Source of the DNA: Flaveria trinervia | Lineage: Eukaryota; Streptophyta; Magnoliopsida; Asterales; Asteraceae | Assembly (NCBI GenBank): GCA_025506515.1 | Contig: CM046454.1 | Coordinates: 61,412,478 to 61,476,477 of the forward strand | Reading direction: 5' to 3' | DNA length: 64,000 nt | Shown: positions 22,229 through 34,131 of the stretch, one piece after another | Numbering within the stretch: the stretch's first letter is position 1 | How the letters are laid out: the number at the start of each line of letters is the position of its first letter | Made by a program: the position numbers and the translations under genes | Notes under the pieces: generated by a model | Database searches by the model: none | Told to the model about the DNA's origin: nothing | What the model saw: the letters and a program-made list of their open reading frames with translations, nothing else

Positions 22229-25200
22229 TTACACCATTTGTAGAAAGGCCTTGCCTTTAGTGGTTGAACTTTCCTTGTCTTCCTTCTCTCTCAGCTTCAA
22301 CTCCTCTTTAATATTGGCTTTTGTGGTTAGCTCAGCAAGATGATGGCTGCTAAGATGATTTATGATATGAGCAGTTGTTGCGGAGTTAGAGGGATTGGAG
22401 AATGGTTTCTTTGCTAACTCAGCAATGTTGAATCTGCTAGAGTGTAAGAGAGAAGAGACATTTAGCCTGTTGCTCTCTCCATTCTCTCTCTCCATAACAA
22501 ATTTGTGAGAGGTTTCATCAAACCTCCACTGGATAATTTTCTTTCTAGGCATAAGGGGCTGAATAGGAACTTTGTCCCCTTTCTTTGTATCCAGTAGAGT
22601 CACCAGCTTTCTTCTCAGCTTCTTCTCTTCATCATTTAAGGAGTCAGAGTTGAGGCCAAGGAGTTTAACAACTTGGTCCAGTGTTCCTCTAGGTAGATCA
22701 AGGAATTGATTTCTTGTGAGGGAACATGAGGATCCATCAATGTAACTAAGCTTGACAGAATCCTCCTCACAAGAGATGTCACTCAAGGTTGTGCATTTGT
22801 TAAGCTTCATCTTGATCTCCTTAAACTCCTCTAAGGAGAGATGTTTAGAAGGCTAAGGGGATGGTCTGGATGGTTGTTGGGTAGGTAAAGGTGTTTGGGT
22901 TCTGGGTAAGGTTTTAGGTTGAGGGATGATTAGTTGAGGTGGTTGTGGTGATGAGATGGGTAAAGTGGTTGGTGTAGGTTCAGGGGTGTAAGGTTTAGTA
23001 ATGGGTTCAGTTTTGATGGGGAAAGGAAATGGGGAAGGTTTAGGTTGAGGTTGGGGTTGGGGTAGAGTTTGGGTTGTAGGTTGAGGTTGAGGTGTTGGTT
23101 TGAAGACTATCCCATGTCCCCTTCTATACATCTCTTTCCTTTTTCCCAAACGAATGTCAGCCTTGATGTCGTTGACAAGTCGCTGGAGTGTCTTTTCACA
23201 CATAGGTCCCACCTGCCTATCAGAGAAGCCATGAGCCTAAAGATAATCTTTCATCCACGCTTTCTCACCTATCTTCTTGGTAGCAGTGACCTTAGCTTCT
23301 TCTTCTTTCTTCTTCTTCTCCCTCAACTTATTCTTCTTTCTTCTTCTTCTCCCACAACTTCTCTCTCGTAACTCTCTTCCTCTTTTTCTCCAGTTGATCC
23401 TGCTCTTTGTTGAAGAGCCATAGGATTGTATTATTATCGTGTGGAGATAGTTCTTGAAGAGAGAAACCTTTGGAGGTTAGGAAAGATATCCTTTCCCTCC
23501 GAAGCTGCAGATCAGCTTCCTTCTTCTCTCTTTCTCTTTCCTCCTCTAAGGCCAACCTTGTTGCTTCCTTCTTTTGTTCAATCTATAGCCTGGTTGCCTT
23601 TTCTAGCTTTACTAACTCCTCTAGTGGTAGCAGGAGTATGTCTTTACTGGCAGTTGTAAGCTTGATGAGCCTGTCAATGATCTCCACCCTCTTTTTGTTG
23701 TTAACTGCCTCCTGGTTGGCGACAGCTTCTTAGGAACTGGAAGCTAACAACTTCCTAGTTGGAAGTCTACCTTTTCTTTTGAGCTTTTCAATCCTCTCCT
23801 CCTCCTGAAGCTCTTCCACAGTCATCTTCTTTTTTCCTTTATCATCTTTGGAAGTGCTTGACTTTGGTGGTTCTTGGAGGGAGGGTTCAGATTGAGACAT
23901 GGTGGATGGAGACAACGAAGTTGTTTGAGCTAGGGGTCGGTTGAGAAAGTCTTCACTATTCACCTCAGATGCCAGCTCTGAATTGCATCTATGATGATTA
24001 GATCCTTGGACAAAAAGAACAGTCCTTCCACAGCTTCCATCTCAGCTTCGGAAGACTTAGCTTGTTCTTCCAAGGCTTTGACTTTAGCTTCGAAAGTTTG
24101 AGGGAATGCATTATCTGTCCCAACTGTTTAAGTTTCTGAGCCATCAGTCCTTATTCCCCCTTTGAATTGAATCTCAGGTTCTATTGGACCTTAGGTTGAC
24201 CAACTTCTTCCACAGTGGTAGAAGGTGCACTTAACCTCTGAAGTTCTTCAGCTTCAAAGTACATCATAGCCGCATTAGGGCTAGGCTGATCCAGAGAAGA
24301 TCTCAATAGAAACTTGGAAAAGAGCCTATATAGATCTCTGAGCATCATTGGGTCCATTTGTAGGACAATTTGGGAGGGCTCAGGAAAGATAGTTGCAATG
24401 GGAGCCGAATATCTGGAAGTTAAAGCTTGCCTCGGTGGTTCCTTAGTTGTTTGTCTCTAAACACTCTCTCCCTTTTGGGTAGCATCATCTTGAGAGCTAG
24501 ATGAGCTAGAGGAAGAGGTCAATGAGACCTGAATTGGTACATGCCTAATAGATCTCTCAATCTGTTTCTTAGCTAGTTAAGCCTTGAGACTTTCAATCTC
24601 AAGTTGCTGAGTGGCAGACCTATCCTCTAAAGTCTTAACCTTTGATTCAAGATTTGAGACTTTAGAAAGTAGGTCCTAAATGATGAGTTTCATAACACCC
24701 TCATCTTCTTTTGAAGAATCATGAGGAGATGAGGTAACATACCTTGTAAGTTCATCCTCACCACCAGATATGGTTTCCCCTGCCTAAGGATGTCTCTTTC
24801 AGAGTCATAAAAAGGAACAGTTGCCTTAGATTTAGTCTAAGAGATGTTACCACTATCCTGCGGATCCAATGAGTTTCCTTCAGTAATGGCAACTAAATCT
24901 ACATAAGTCCCCTCCACATCCGTGGGACTCACCTTAGTTGGTTTTGACTGATGTGGGCTAGAGATAAGAGGTCCCTCTAGGCTCTTTTGATCCATGAGAG
25001 AGTGTTGTGGATCAACTTTATTGCCATGAAGAGACGCAATCTCCTCATCAGTTCTGAACAAAAGGTCTTTAAGGATATTGAAGTTAAGCCTAGCGACCTA
25101 GGACTTTGGTCAATGTCTAGTGGCATTGAGCCTTTGGTGGGGTTATCCCTTTTTGGTTTCTCAGGAAAGTGTTAGGACTCATCCTGAGGGCTGGCAGCCT

Positions 25201-26279
25201 AGGCTTGGGGTTCAGGGAATTGAGACTGAAGAGACTCAATCCCATATTAAGGTTGAAGGAGATGGATGGGGAGACCTCTAACTGAGTGGCAGCCCATGGT
25301 TCCACGCTAGTCTTTTTGGGTTGAACAGGATGGACTTGCTCAATCAGAGTAGACTGAGCAAGGGTTTATTTACGTCTCTGATATGTGTCTTTGATGATGT
25401 GAACATGCAAAACCAGGGTAGTTGCTGGTGTGGGTTCATTACCTGTGGGGTGAACAGGGATGTCACCAGGAGCCATTGGCTCAATCATACCTGGAAGAAG
25501 GTTGGTGTGTCTTCTAGTGAAGTTGGTGGACACTCTCTTCAAAACCTTAAAGGTGGTTGGCCTCAATTAAGGGACATGTAGAGCAGCTGCATAGACAAGC
25601 CGACTCTGGTCCAACTCATAATTGATTATGTGCTGAAGAAACCTAGGATACATAAAGAATGTGTCCTTTTGGAGGTTTCCAAGAAGATTGGTCAGCACAA
25701 ACCTTGAATAGTTGAAACGTAGGCTCTTCACCAATCAATGAACTAGGCAACCTAGTTCATATGGGATTTGATCCTATCCACCAGACTTGTTGGACAAATA
25801 GTGAAGAACAACATGTACTAGGATCTTCCAATTATAAGAAAATTTGAACTTATAAACTGTAGACCTATTCACATCTCCATCGTATCCCATTTGAATATAG
25901 GTGTTGTCGAGGTCTGATTTGGGGATGTCAATAGGAGCGCCTTCATCATGAAGCTCCAGATGCTCCCTAATGATCTGTTCAGTAATGACCAAATCCTGGC
26001 CTAAAATGCTGGTTCGGATAACCCTAGCTCCATTGAGGAGTACTACCTGACGTTTCCTCCAGAAATCTTCCATATGGTTAGGATTCACGGTCAGAGTAGT
26101 GAAGTAGGCAGGTTGGGTAAGAAATGAGATGATATCAGAGAAATCAACATCCTTGAAAGAATCAAGGAATGCGACTTGGTTGCGCTGAGGGTTGAGTGCA
26201 ATTGTGAGAATGGAGATAATGAAATAAGTTTGAGCAGGGTGAATTTGAGTGAAGGAGGCTTTGGACAGTAAATTGGCAA
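22229..26279 (-). pseudogene. C accessory 3' ORF (aORF), broken
   Basis: N-terminal part (26240-25340): VDFSDIISFL, TVNPNHMEDFW, VITEQIIREHL, FMYPRFLQ, the same block order as in B and D. A long Glu/Lys/Ser and Pro/Gln-rich middle follows (25060-22850; PQPQPQPKPSP near 23080). The C-terminal piece 22810-22229 has KIIQWRFDETSHKFVMERENG, matching KIIAW blocks in A and D. No clear ATG precedes the N-terminal block; the longest local frame begins with TTG. Many stops and shifts occur. Role unknown; no membrane segment is seen. Confidence 0.65.
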
Positions 26280-26303
26280 AAAGATTAAAGTGACAAGTTA
26301 GAA

Positions 26304-26313
26304 TTATTTAAAT
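26304..26313 (-). promoter_or_regulatory. Weak TATA-like site before C aORF
   Basis: On the minus strand ATTTAAATAA lies between the CTTCGGAAG spacer array (26460-26705) and the aORF. The order matches B, where the signal is stronger. Confidence 0.25.
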
Positions 26314-26459
26314 GGGTGAAATGGCGGTGTTGGGTGGATAAGGTGAAAATATGGTTTAGGGTTAGATGTGACAGTGGTGGCAAGGTAAAAAACCATTCAA
26401 AAGATTCTGACATCATTAATAAAATCTTTACTTTTTATTGTGTGGGGCCCAAAGGTTTT

Positions 26460-26705
26460 CGTTACAAAGAGAAGTCTTCTTCTGAAGGTAAAAGTATTTC
26501 TGATGGCTTTTCTCTTCCGAAGCCACACTTATTTCCGAAGGTAAATGAATTTACTTCAGATAATAAGAGTGTCTTACGAAAGAAGAAGTTTTCAAGCTTC
26601 GGAAGCATTGAAGATAAGCTTCCAAGACTAAAAACTCTTCGGAAGATAAAACTTGAATTGAGAGAATTGCCTTCGGAAGATAATGAAAAGTTCTTCCGAG
26701 GGTAA
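26460..26705 (-). repeat. CTTCGGAAG word array in C spacer
   Basis: Words CTTCCGAAG, CTTCGGAAG, TTTCCGAAG and CTTCCGAGG recur about eight times between the end of pol and the aORF. The vocabulary is that of the C LTR. Confidence 0.8.
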
Positions 26706-26834
26706 TTTTCTCTTCGTAAATACTCACACTCAGTCAAATGTAAAGAAAAACTTTTGTAACAGGGCTTAGATTGTACTTGACAAAAGACAACACACATGTT
26801 TAAAAGGTTTTCAAATGAGACATATTAGTCAATG

Positions 26835-29800
26835 TTTATCATCCCAATAGCTGTAATGAGATACTTAAATCTTTGTTCATCAAAGGCTTTGGTGAACAAA
26901 TTAGCATATTATTCATTTGAGTCAACTTTGACTAATTTAATCAGGGTTTTCTCATTAATATCTCTAATAAAATGGTATCTGATATCAATGTGCTTTGTCT
27001 TGGAGTGCTTCACAGGACTTTCAGTGATGGAGATAACACTGTTGTTGTCAATGTGGATAAGGGTGCTCATAAAGTTGAATTCATAGTCTAGCATCTGGTT
27101 TTGAATCCATAGCAGCTGAGCACAACAACTTGCATCATCAATATATTCAGCTTTAGAAGTAGATGTAGAGACACAAGATTGCTTTTTGCACTGCCATGAG
27201 ATGATCCTTCCACCAAGAAATTGACATCCTCCTGACATGGATTTCTTGTTAATGTTGTAGCCACCATAGTTACTGTCTGAGTAGCCATAAAGATTGAAGT
27301 TGGAGTTTCTAGGATACCAGAGACCAAGCTTTGATGCTCCTTTGAGGTATCTAAGAATTCTCTTGGCAGCAACTAGATGAGACACCTTTGGAGCAGCCTG
27401 ATATCATGCACAAATGCATGTGTCAAACATAATATCAGGTCTACTTACTGTGAGATACATCAAAGAACCGATGATTGCCTAATACTGATGTTGATCAATA
27501 TCCTCCCCCTTAGAGTCAGGACAAAGATCATGGTTTCTTGGTATGGGTGTCTTGGCTGGCTTACCATCTTTCATATCAAATCTTTCTAAGATATCAAAGA
27601 CATACTTAGATTGATCGATAAAGACCCTTCCTTCATTTGCTTCACCTGAATTCCAAGGAAAAAGTCTACTTTTCCCATAAAGCTCATCTTAAACTTCTTC
27701 TTCATGATGTTCTCAAAGTCTTTACACATTTGATCATTTGAAGAACCAAATATGATATCATTAACATAGACCTGAACAAGCAAAATGTCTTTCTTAGACT
27801 TCTTGATAAAAAGAGTCTTGTCAATGGTTCCTCTAGTGTAACCATTCTTCAGGAGAAACTGAGACAGCGTCTCATACCATAGCCTAGGTGCCTGGTGCAG
27901 CCCATAAAGAGCTTTATCCAATTTGCACACATAGTTGGAATGCTGTGGGAATTCAAATCCTAGAGGTTGGAACATATACCTCCCTATCTATATTTCCATA
28001 TAGAAAGGCACACTTGACATCAAGTTGATAGACAATAAGTTCTTAGATGTAGCATAAGCAAGAAAGATTCTAATTGCCTCAAGTCTTGCAACAGGTGCAA
28101 AGATATCAGTATAATCAATTCCTTCCTCTTGGGTGTATCCTTGAGCAACCAGTCTAGCTTTGTTCTTGATGATCAAGCCTCTATCATCTCTCTTGTTTCT
28201 GAAAACCCATTTGGTGCCTATAGGTACTTGACCGGATGGTAATGGGCAAAGGTTCCAAACCTTTTTTCTCTTAAATTAAAGCAAGTCTTCTTGCATTGAC
28301 TCAACCCAGCTACTATCCTTTAAGGCTTCTTCTACTTTCTTAGGTTCCATCTGAGACGAGAAGCATGAGTACAAGTAGACATTCCCATGATGAGTTTGTC
28401 CCTTTGTTCTCACACCATCAGAGACTTCTCCTATGATGTTCTCAGCTAGATGAGTGTTGTGAATCCTTAGTCTAGAAATCATTTCTAGTTGCAAAGATAG
28501 ATCCAAGTTGGACATATTTTTCTCAGGAACATGAACACTGGGTCTAGCTGCTATTTCAATGTCATTCAATAAGGACTGATTGAATGCAAGAGAAACATCA
28601 TCAACATTAGTTGACTGAGAAATAGTATTAACAGTTGCCTCTTCCTTCAGAATACTGCTTTCATCAGCTTGGTGTTGTATGTTATCAGCTGATGAGTTAT
28701 TAGACTCACTTTGCTGATAGCTTGTTGAAGTTCCACTGGTTCCTGAAATGGTCATGCTATCAGATCTACCAATGATGAGAGCTTAGGGTTCAGAGACTCT
28801 TGGAGAACTTGGAAGTGGTCTGGGTAACTCAAATAGCTGGTCTTCACCAGAATCACTTTGAGTACCTATTCCAGCTAAAACATTCTTACAAGATGGTTTA
28901 GAATAGTTTGGAAACAATTTTAAGTTAAAAATATGACCAGGGTCATTCCCCCTAACACAAGGAGTGTGCTCATTAACAACAATGTTGGATGATTCCTCAA
29001 ATTATTGATTTTTAATGTTATAGACTCTATAAGCAATAGAGATGGAGGAATATCCAACAAAGATAGCATCATCCGACTTCTCAACAAATTTTGCCAAGTT
29101 GTCCTTTGTGTTAAATATGGTACACCTGCTTCTAAAGGACCTTAGAAAGCCAATGAACGATGGCCTCTTGTTCCATAACTCATAAAGGGTCTTTCCATGT
29201 GGCTTGAAAATATGATCCTATTCTGCACATAGCATGCAGTGCTGACTTCCTCTGCACAGAATGTTAGAGGCCGCTTTGAATCAGCTAACATAGTCCTAGC
29301 AGCCTCAATCAGTGTCATCTTTCTCCTCTTAGTAACACCATTTTGTTGAGGAGTTCTAGGAGCACTGTATTATCTAGTAATCTCTTTTGAGTTACAAAAT
29401 AAGTCAAGAACTTGATTCTTAAACTCAGTCCCTTGATCACTCCTGATTATCTTTACCTTGTGATCACTTTGATTTTCAATTTTAAGAATAAAAGATTTTA
29501 AAGTTTCAACAGTTTCATCTTTAGTTCTTAAAAAGAATACCCATGTAAATCTTGTAAAATCATCAACAATCACAAGGAAATATAATTTCCTTCCAATGCT
29601 CATTATACTTGTTGAACAAAATAAATCCATGTGCAATAAGTGTAATAAGATGGTGATAGAGTTAACCTCTTTGGATTTGTGAGAGACTCTATGTTGCTTT
29701 CCTTTCAGGCAAGCCATATAGTTATCTTTGCAGAAAAATTCCTTTTTGGGCATGCCATGTACCAAGTTATTTTAACCATTTGTTCATGGTTTTAAAGTTT

Positions 29801-30306
29801 ACATGACACATACATTTATGCCATAAGGCAGACTCATCACCATCAGCTTTGGAAAGAAAGCATGATACTTCACCCAATGGGGAAGCAATGTTCATATCCA
29901 GCTTGTACATATCCCCTTTCTTGGGAGATCTAAGAAGCACCAATTCCTAAAAAATTGTCATCCCAGGTTTGAGGATGATGCACTCATGTTCTGTAAAAAG
30001 CATTTGATGCTTTTAATCACAAAATTGAGAAACACTTAGGAGATTATGTTCAAGCTGCTTAACAAAGTTTACTTTGTCCACTCTTAACAAGCCATTGGAT
30101 ACACTTTCTCTGCTTGAAATGTATCCTCTAGTCTCACCTTCAAGTTGAATAGGGCCTCCATCAAAAATTTTAAATTGTTGAAGTAGAGATCTGTTCCCGG
30201 TCATGTGCCTGGAGCATCCACTGTCCATTATCCAGACATTGTTGTTCTTGTATTGTGAATGTCGATGCACATAAGGTGAAAAGTTAGTTTTTGATTGGAA
30301 ACCCAA
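26835..30306 (-). pseudogene. pol: C pol: protease, integrase, RT, RNase H (broken)
   Basis: Protease has VWIMDSGCSRHMTGN (30230 region). Integrase has HLLHMDLF and IRSDQGTEFKNQ; the third acidic block reads QQNGVTKRRK, with Lys (codon at 29328-29330) where Glu is expected. RT has NKARLVAQGYTQEEGIDY (28176 region), KLDKALYGLHQAPR and VYVNDIIFGS, with Asn for the first catalytic Asp. RNase H (27385-26909) has YSDSNYGGY and SKAEYIDDASC, both with changed consensus residues. Frame breaks occur at about 29370, 28270, 28000 and 27580. The element could move only in trans. Confidence 0.9.
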
Positions 30307-30470
30307 GCCTGGTTGGTCTTGGGGTTTTCCATTGATGATGACATAATTGAACCAAAATGAATGGTAGAGAGTTCAATTGATGTCTTTGAAGAGGAAGGTG
30401 TGGCTGTAGCATCTTGTCTGATCTTCCAGTCCATCCCATGGTTGGTCAGTTTAGATGAGCTTGTTGAAGC

Positions 30471-32677
30471 TTAAGCAACATGACCTTCTTCCGAAGCTTC
30501 TTTATTTTTGGAAGAAGAGTTCACTACCTTCTCTTCCGAAGCAGCCTTCTTCTCGGAAGGTTTTGAGGAAGCTCTTTTTTTCTTTAGAGCTTCCTCAAAA
30601 CCTTCCGAGAAGAAGGCTGCTTCGGAAGAGAAGGTAGGAGGTTTCTTCATCTTCTTATCTTCCTCTGTAGCCTTCCCTTTTGACTTTTGATCCTTTGGCA
30701 GGACAGAAGTGTTGGTACTACACTCCTTTCCTGAATTAGAAGTGCCTACCACCTGGAATCCAGTTGAAATGAAAACACTCTTTTGCTTTGGGTCAATCTT
30801 CAGCTTAGATTCAGCTACTTTCTTGGCAGTTCTTCTGGCTGCCTTTGCCTGGTTTCTTCTAGCTTTGATGGATAGGGGTTGATCATCACAAGTAGAAATG
30901 GGTTGATTTACCTGTTCCTTCCCTGTGGTGGTCTCCACTATTGCATCATTCTTCAACTCAAGTGAAGATGGGTCAACAGATGGGACCTCTTGCTCTTTGG
31001 TACCACACCTTGGTTGTCTTATAGACTCATAAGAGTGTGGTCGAGCAATCTCATTGGTCCCCAACCCTCCTTTGTTTTGATAACAAATTTTGGAGTGGGA
31101 GGATGATGCAATAATGGCTTGGAAGTTTTGCTCAAAAATAGCATGCTTCCTAGCTTGAGCCTCAGCTGTTACTAGCTTGGTTTCAGCCTCAATTAACTTG
31201 GATATTAAATCCTTGATTTGAGTCCTGTAATTAATGTGCTCGTGTTTTAAAGAGGAAACTATTTGCTCTAACTCCTTAATTTTATGTTGATAGTCAGATT
31301 CAGCCCTTTTAAAATCAACTTTTAAGATGTTTAAGGACTCAATATCGGATTTCATTTCCATGTTATAGTCCTGGTAAATTTTAACCTTGCAATCCATGCG
31401 GGCGTACAGAGATGATCATATACCTTAGAGTTGTCTGTTCCAGCCATGAGTGTCTGTGCAGGGCTGACATCTTGGACCATAAAGCTCCAATCAACTTCTT
31501 GTGCCACAACAACAGTTTCAGTTGATTTTCCAGCAGCTTTTGGTGTGGAAGGATGTAAGGAGGCATGAGCAGGTCCCGGGTTTGATTTGGGAGCTTTGCA
31601 TTCCCTAGCAAAATGACCCAGCTGGTTACAGTTGTAACACTTGGCTTTTACTTTGTCAAACCCGAACTTGCTGCTTGTTGGGTTCTGAGGGAACTGCCTT
31701 CCTGTTCTCTTAAAGAACTTCTTTGCCATGTAGGTTAGCAGAGCCATTTGTTAGACTATGTCCATGTACTCCACCTCATATGGGCTGAAACACTCTAGAT
31801 CTTCAAAGCAAAACTAAAAATCATTGGAGTGTCCACTCCCTGAGACAAAAGCACAGCTATCCTGAAAGGGACTGGGTTGAGCTTGTTAAGACCTTGGGGT
31901 CTTAGGTAATGTGATGTAAGGCCCATAAGAGCTGGATGGTTGTTGTGAGTACGACAGTTACTACTGAGGTTGAGGGGGTCTTGAGCCTTTAGCAATCATG
32001 AGAGCGTTGCTTGAAGAAAGGCTTGAAGATCTACTTCCTTGACGGCCACTCTTGTTTTCCATCTCTACACGGTATCCATCAAGAATATCGTATAGCTCAG
32101 TCATTATGAGTGTGTTCAGGTTCTCTGTCCTCTTGATGGAGACACAGTAGAACATCTACTCATTGGGAAGTGCACTCATGAATTTCCTTGAGAGGTCTCT
32201 CAATTCAGGAGCTATTCCCACAAACTGAAGGGAAGAGATAAGATCCATGTACCTGAAGAATTGCTCATGCAAGGTCTCTCCAGTAATATAAGTGAAATTC
32301 TCAAATTGCTGCTTCAGGGAATCTTTCTTTGAATCATTGGAGTTGGAGTACATCAGGGTTAAGGCATCAAACAATCCTTTAGCAGTTGTATAATTCTCAA
32401 ACCCCACCATAATGGAGTTGGGAATTGTTGTCATCAGGACTGTCATTGCCTTTTCATCAATGTCTATCCGCTTGAGGTCTTCTTCAGAGTAGTCCTTCAC
32501 TACCTTCTCTATCATGGCACCACCACCAGCAGGTGAAGCCACCTTTGGCTTGTAGGGACCATGGGCAATGGATCTCCACATGCGGCTATCTCGATATCTA
32601 ATGAACCCTTCTATACGTCTGCTCCATTGTTTGAAGTTCTCTGCGGTGATGATAGGTGCTTTAGTCATCATCTCCAT
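30471..32677 (-). pseudogene. gag: C gag (UBN2-type capsid, zinc knuckle, coiled coil), broken
   Basis: ATG at 32677 opens MEMMTKAPIITAENFKQW; the UBN2-like core runs to 32156 (GLFDALTLMYS). Stops follow, then 31747-31352 has TGRQFPQNP and the knuckle CYNCNQLGHFARECK. A coiled coil (31397-31050) leads into a Lys/Ser-rich tail ending EASEEGHVA at 30471. The tail is encoded partly by CTTCGGAAG words and by a perfect 52-bp inverted repeat. Confidence 0.85.
30524..30637. repeat. Perfect 52-bp inverted repeat in C gag tail
   Basis: Arms 30524-30575 and 30586-30637 are exact reverse complements around the 10-base loop TTTTTTCTTT. On the minus strand both arms stay open (FSSEAAFFSEGFEEAL, then SSKPSEKKAASEEK). 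A fold-back at this point would be very stable in RNA or single-stranded DNA. Confidence 0.95.
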
Positions 32678-32763
32678 TTCACATTCATATTTCTAGTTCA
32701 AGGCCGTGTTTTAAGTGTAGTAAAGGAGTGAGTAAACAAGAGGTTGATTAGGATGGTTAGAAG

Positions 32764-32776
32764 CTCTTATATCAAT
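32764..32776 (-). other. Primer binding site of C
   Basis: On the minus strand ATTGATATAAGAG directly follows the LTR end GATCCTGCA. It is a two-mismatch relative of TGGTATCAGAGC. Confidence 0.7.
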
Positions 32777-33625
32777 TGCAGGATCGTTTTTTGATACTCA
32801 ACACAAGTATTTTCTCTCAAACTCACTAACAAACACTCAAGAAGCAGAGTTCTTCTAAGAGTTTATTATAATATACTAAGTAACACAAGAAAAGCACAAG
32901 AGAATAATTTCAAGATACTTGTATATATTATTTCTCAACTCAAAGTTTACAAGACTCTTACAAGCTTACTACAAGAGTTACAATAAGAAACTATATATAT
33001 TACTATCTACAGTCGTGTTTAATTTGATACCAGCTGGAATCCTCTAACTAAAGCAAATACTACAAAGCTATAGTTTAAGGTATCTTAGATAATGTCTTAT
33101 CTAATATATGGTAGTCATTACATGTCCATGACTTACCTTTTGTCACCAACTAAAGTTGGTAACTTGTACTAACATATAAAGGTGAACAGTGGAATAAAGT
33201 ATGGTCAACTAAATGGTCTTTTGGGAAAACGCCATGTAGTATCAGAGTCTGCAGCGGAGTGTCAGAAACCATACTTATGTCCACTGGTTCATTAGCAGCA
33301 TCTTCGAAGGTTAATTGGCTTCGGAAGAACAATTTCTTCTGAAGCCTTTTATACTTTGGAAGAGGCTGCTTCTTTCGTGGCTTGGCGACTTCTGCTTCGG
33401 AAGTCATTGTCTTTGATTTCTTCTAAGTCTTGAACTTCGGAAGAGAAGACTTTGTCTTCGAAAGTTGGAGCTTTTCCTTCGGAAGTTGATTTTGCACTTT
33501 GTCTTTGGAAGAACTCCATATCCTTCAGAAGTTCCATACTTAGCTTCGGAAGTCCTTTATAAGTTGTACCAAAAATTGTCTAAGTGTTTGGTTTTGGTTG
33601 CAGCAGCCTTCTTCTTGATCCAACA
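32777..33625 (-). repeat. Element C 5' LTR (849 bp)
   Basis: It starts and ends like the other copy (TGCAGGATC, CCAACA) and is followed by the duplication CAAAT. It has one TATA-bearing unit instead of about four, and a CTTCGGAAG array at about 33300-33555. Confidence 0.92.
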
Positions 33626-33987
33626 CAAATCCACTAACAAGAATCTTTAATCAACATATGATCAAAACATATAAACGAAGAAAAATTATTAAACGATCAA
33701 AGTTTATGTCTTTACTAGGTAAAAACACAAGCATGTATTTTCCAATCACAAACCGTCCACCCAGAGATGATCACAGGTGGTTTAGCCTTGCATCTCTATT
33801 ATAATCTCTTCAATCTTTACGTTGTGCATATGAATCCTTGATCACTTAATGATTAGAGAGAGTTCCAATGGCTCAAAATAGTCCCAAGATTCGTTCTTGG
33901 GGTTGGAGGCCAAGGTCCTTTCGAAACCCTAATGTTAGGGATTAAATAGGTTTTAAATTTTGAAACAATCCTCAAAATATCACGTTA

Positions 33988-34131
33988 GACCGTAAGTTAT
34001 GGCCTATAGGCCATAGGTTACAGCCTACCTTCTGCCAAAGGCCAAACCTCCTGTCTTACGGGGTTTATAGACGGACTCAACATAGGGCCGTAAGTTATGG
34101 CCTCAAGCCGTAGCTTACGGCCTCCCAACAC
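33988..34131. repeat. GGCCGTAAG palindrome cluster
   Basis: There is a perfect 18-bp palindrome TATGGCCTATAGGCCATA at 33998-34015. There are also 9-bp inverted arms, GGCCGTAAG at 34086-34094 and CTTACGGCC at 34114-34122. Confidence 0.8.

Larger units (their letters stand above)
20960..33625 (-). mobile_element. Element C: Ty1/copia with 3' accessory ORF (SIRE/Maximus-like)
   Basis: The 12.7-kb element starts TGCAGGATC and ends CCAACA on the plus strand, flanked by CAAAT at 20955-20959 and 33626-33630. In minus-strand order it has LTR, PBS, gag, PR-INT-RT-RH, spacer with CTTCGGAAG array, aORF, PPT and LTR. Coding parts carry stops, frameshifts and active-site changes (integrase Glu to Lys, RT YVDD to YVND). 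Confidence 0.93.

Noticed and set aside
30508..30690. Plus-strand frame reading FSSEAAFFSEGFEEAL
   Set aside because: It is the mirror of C gag created by the perfect inverted repeat, not a separate gene.
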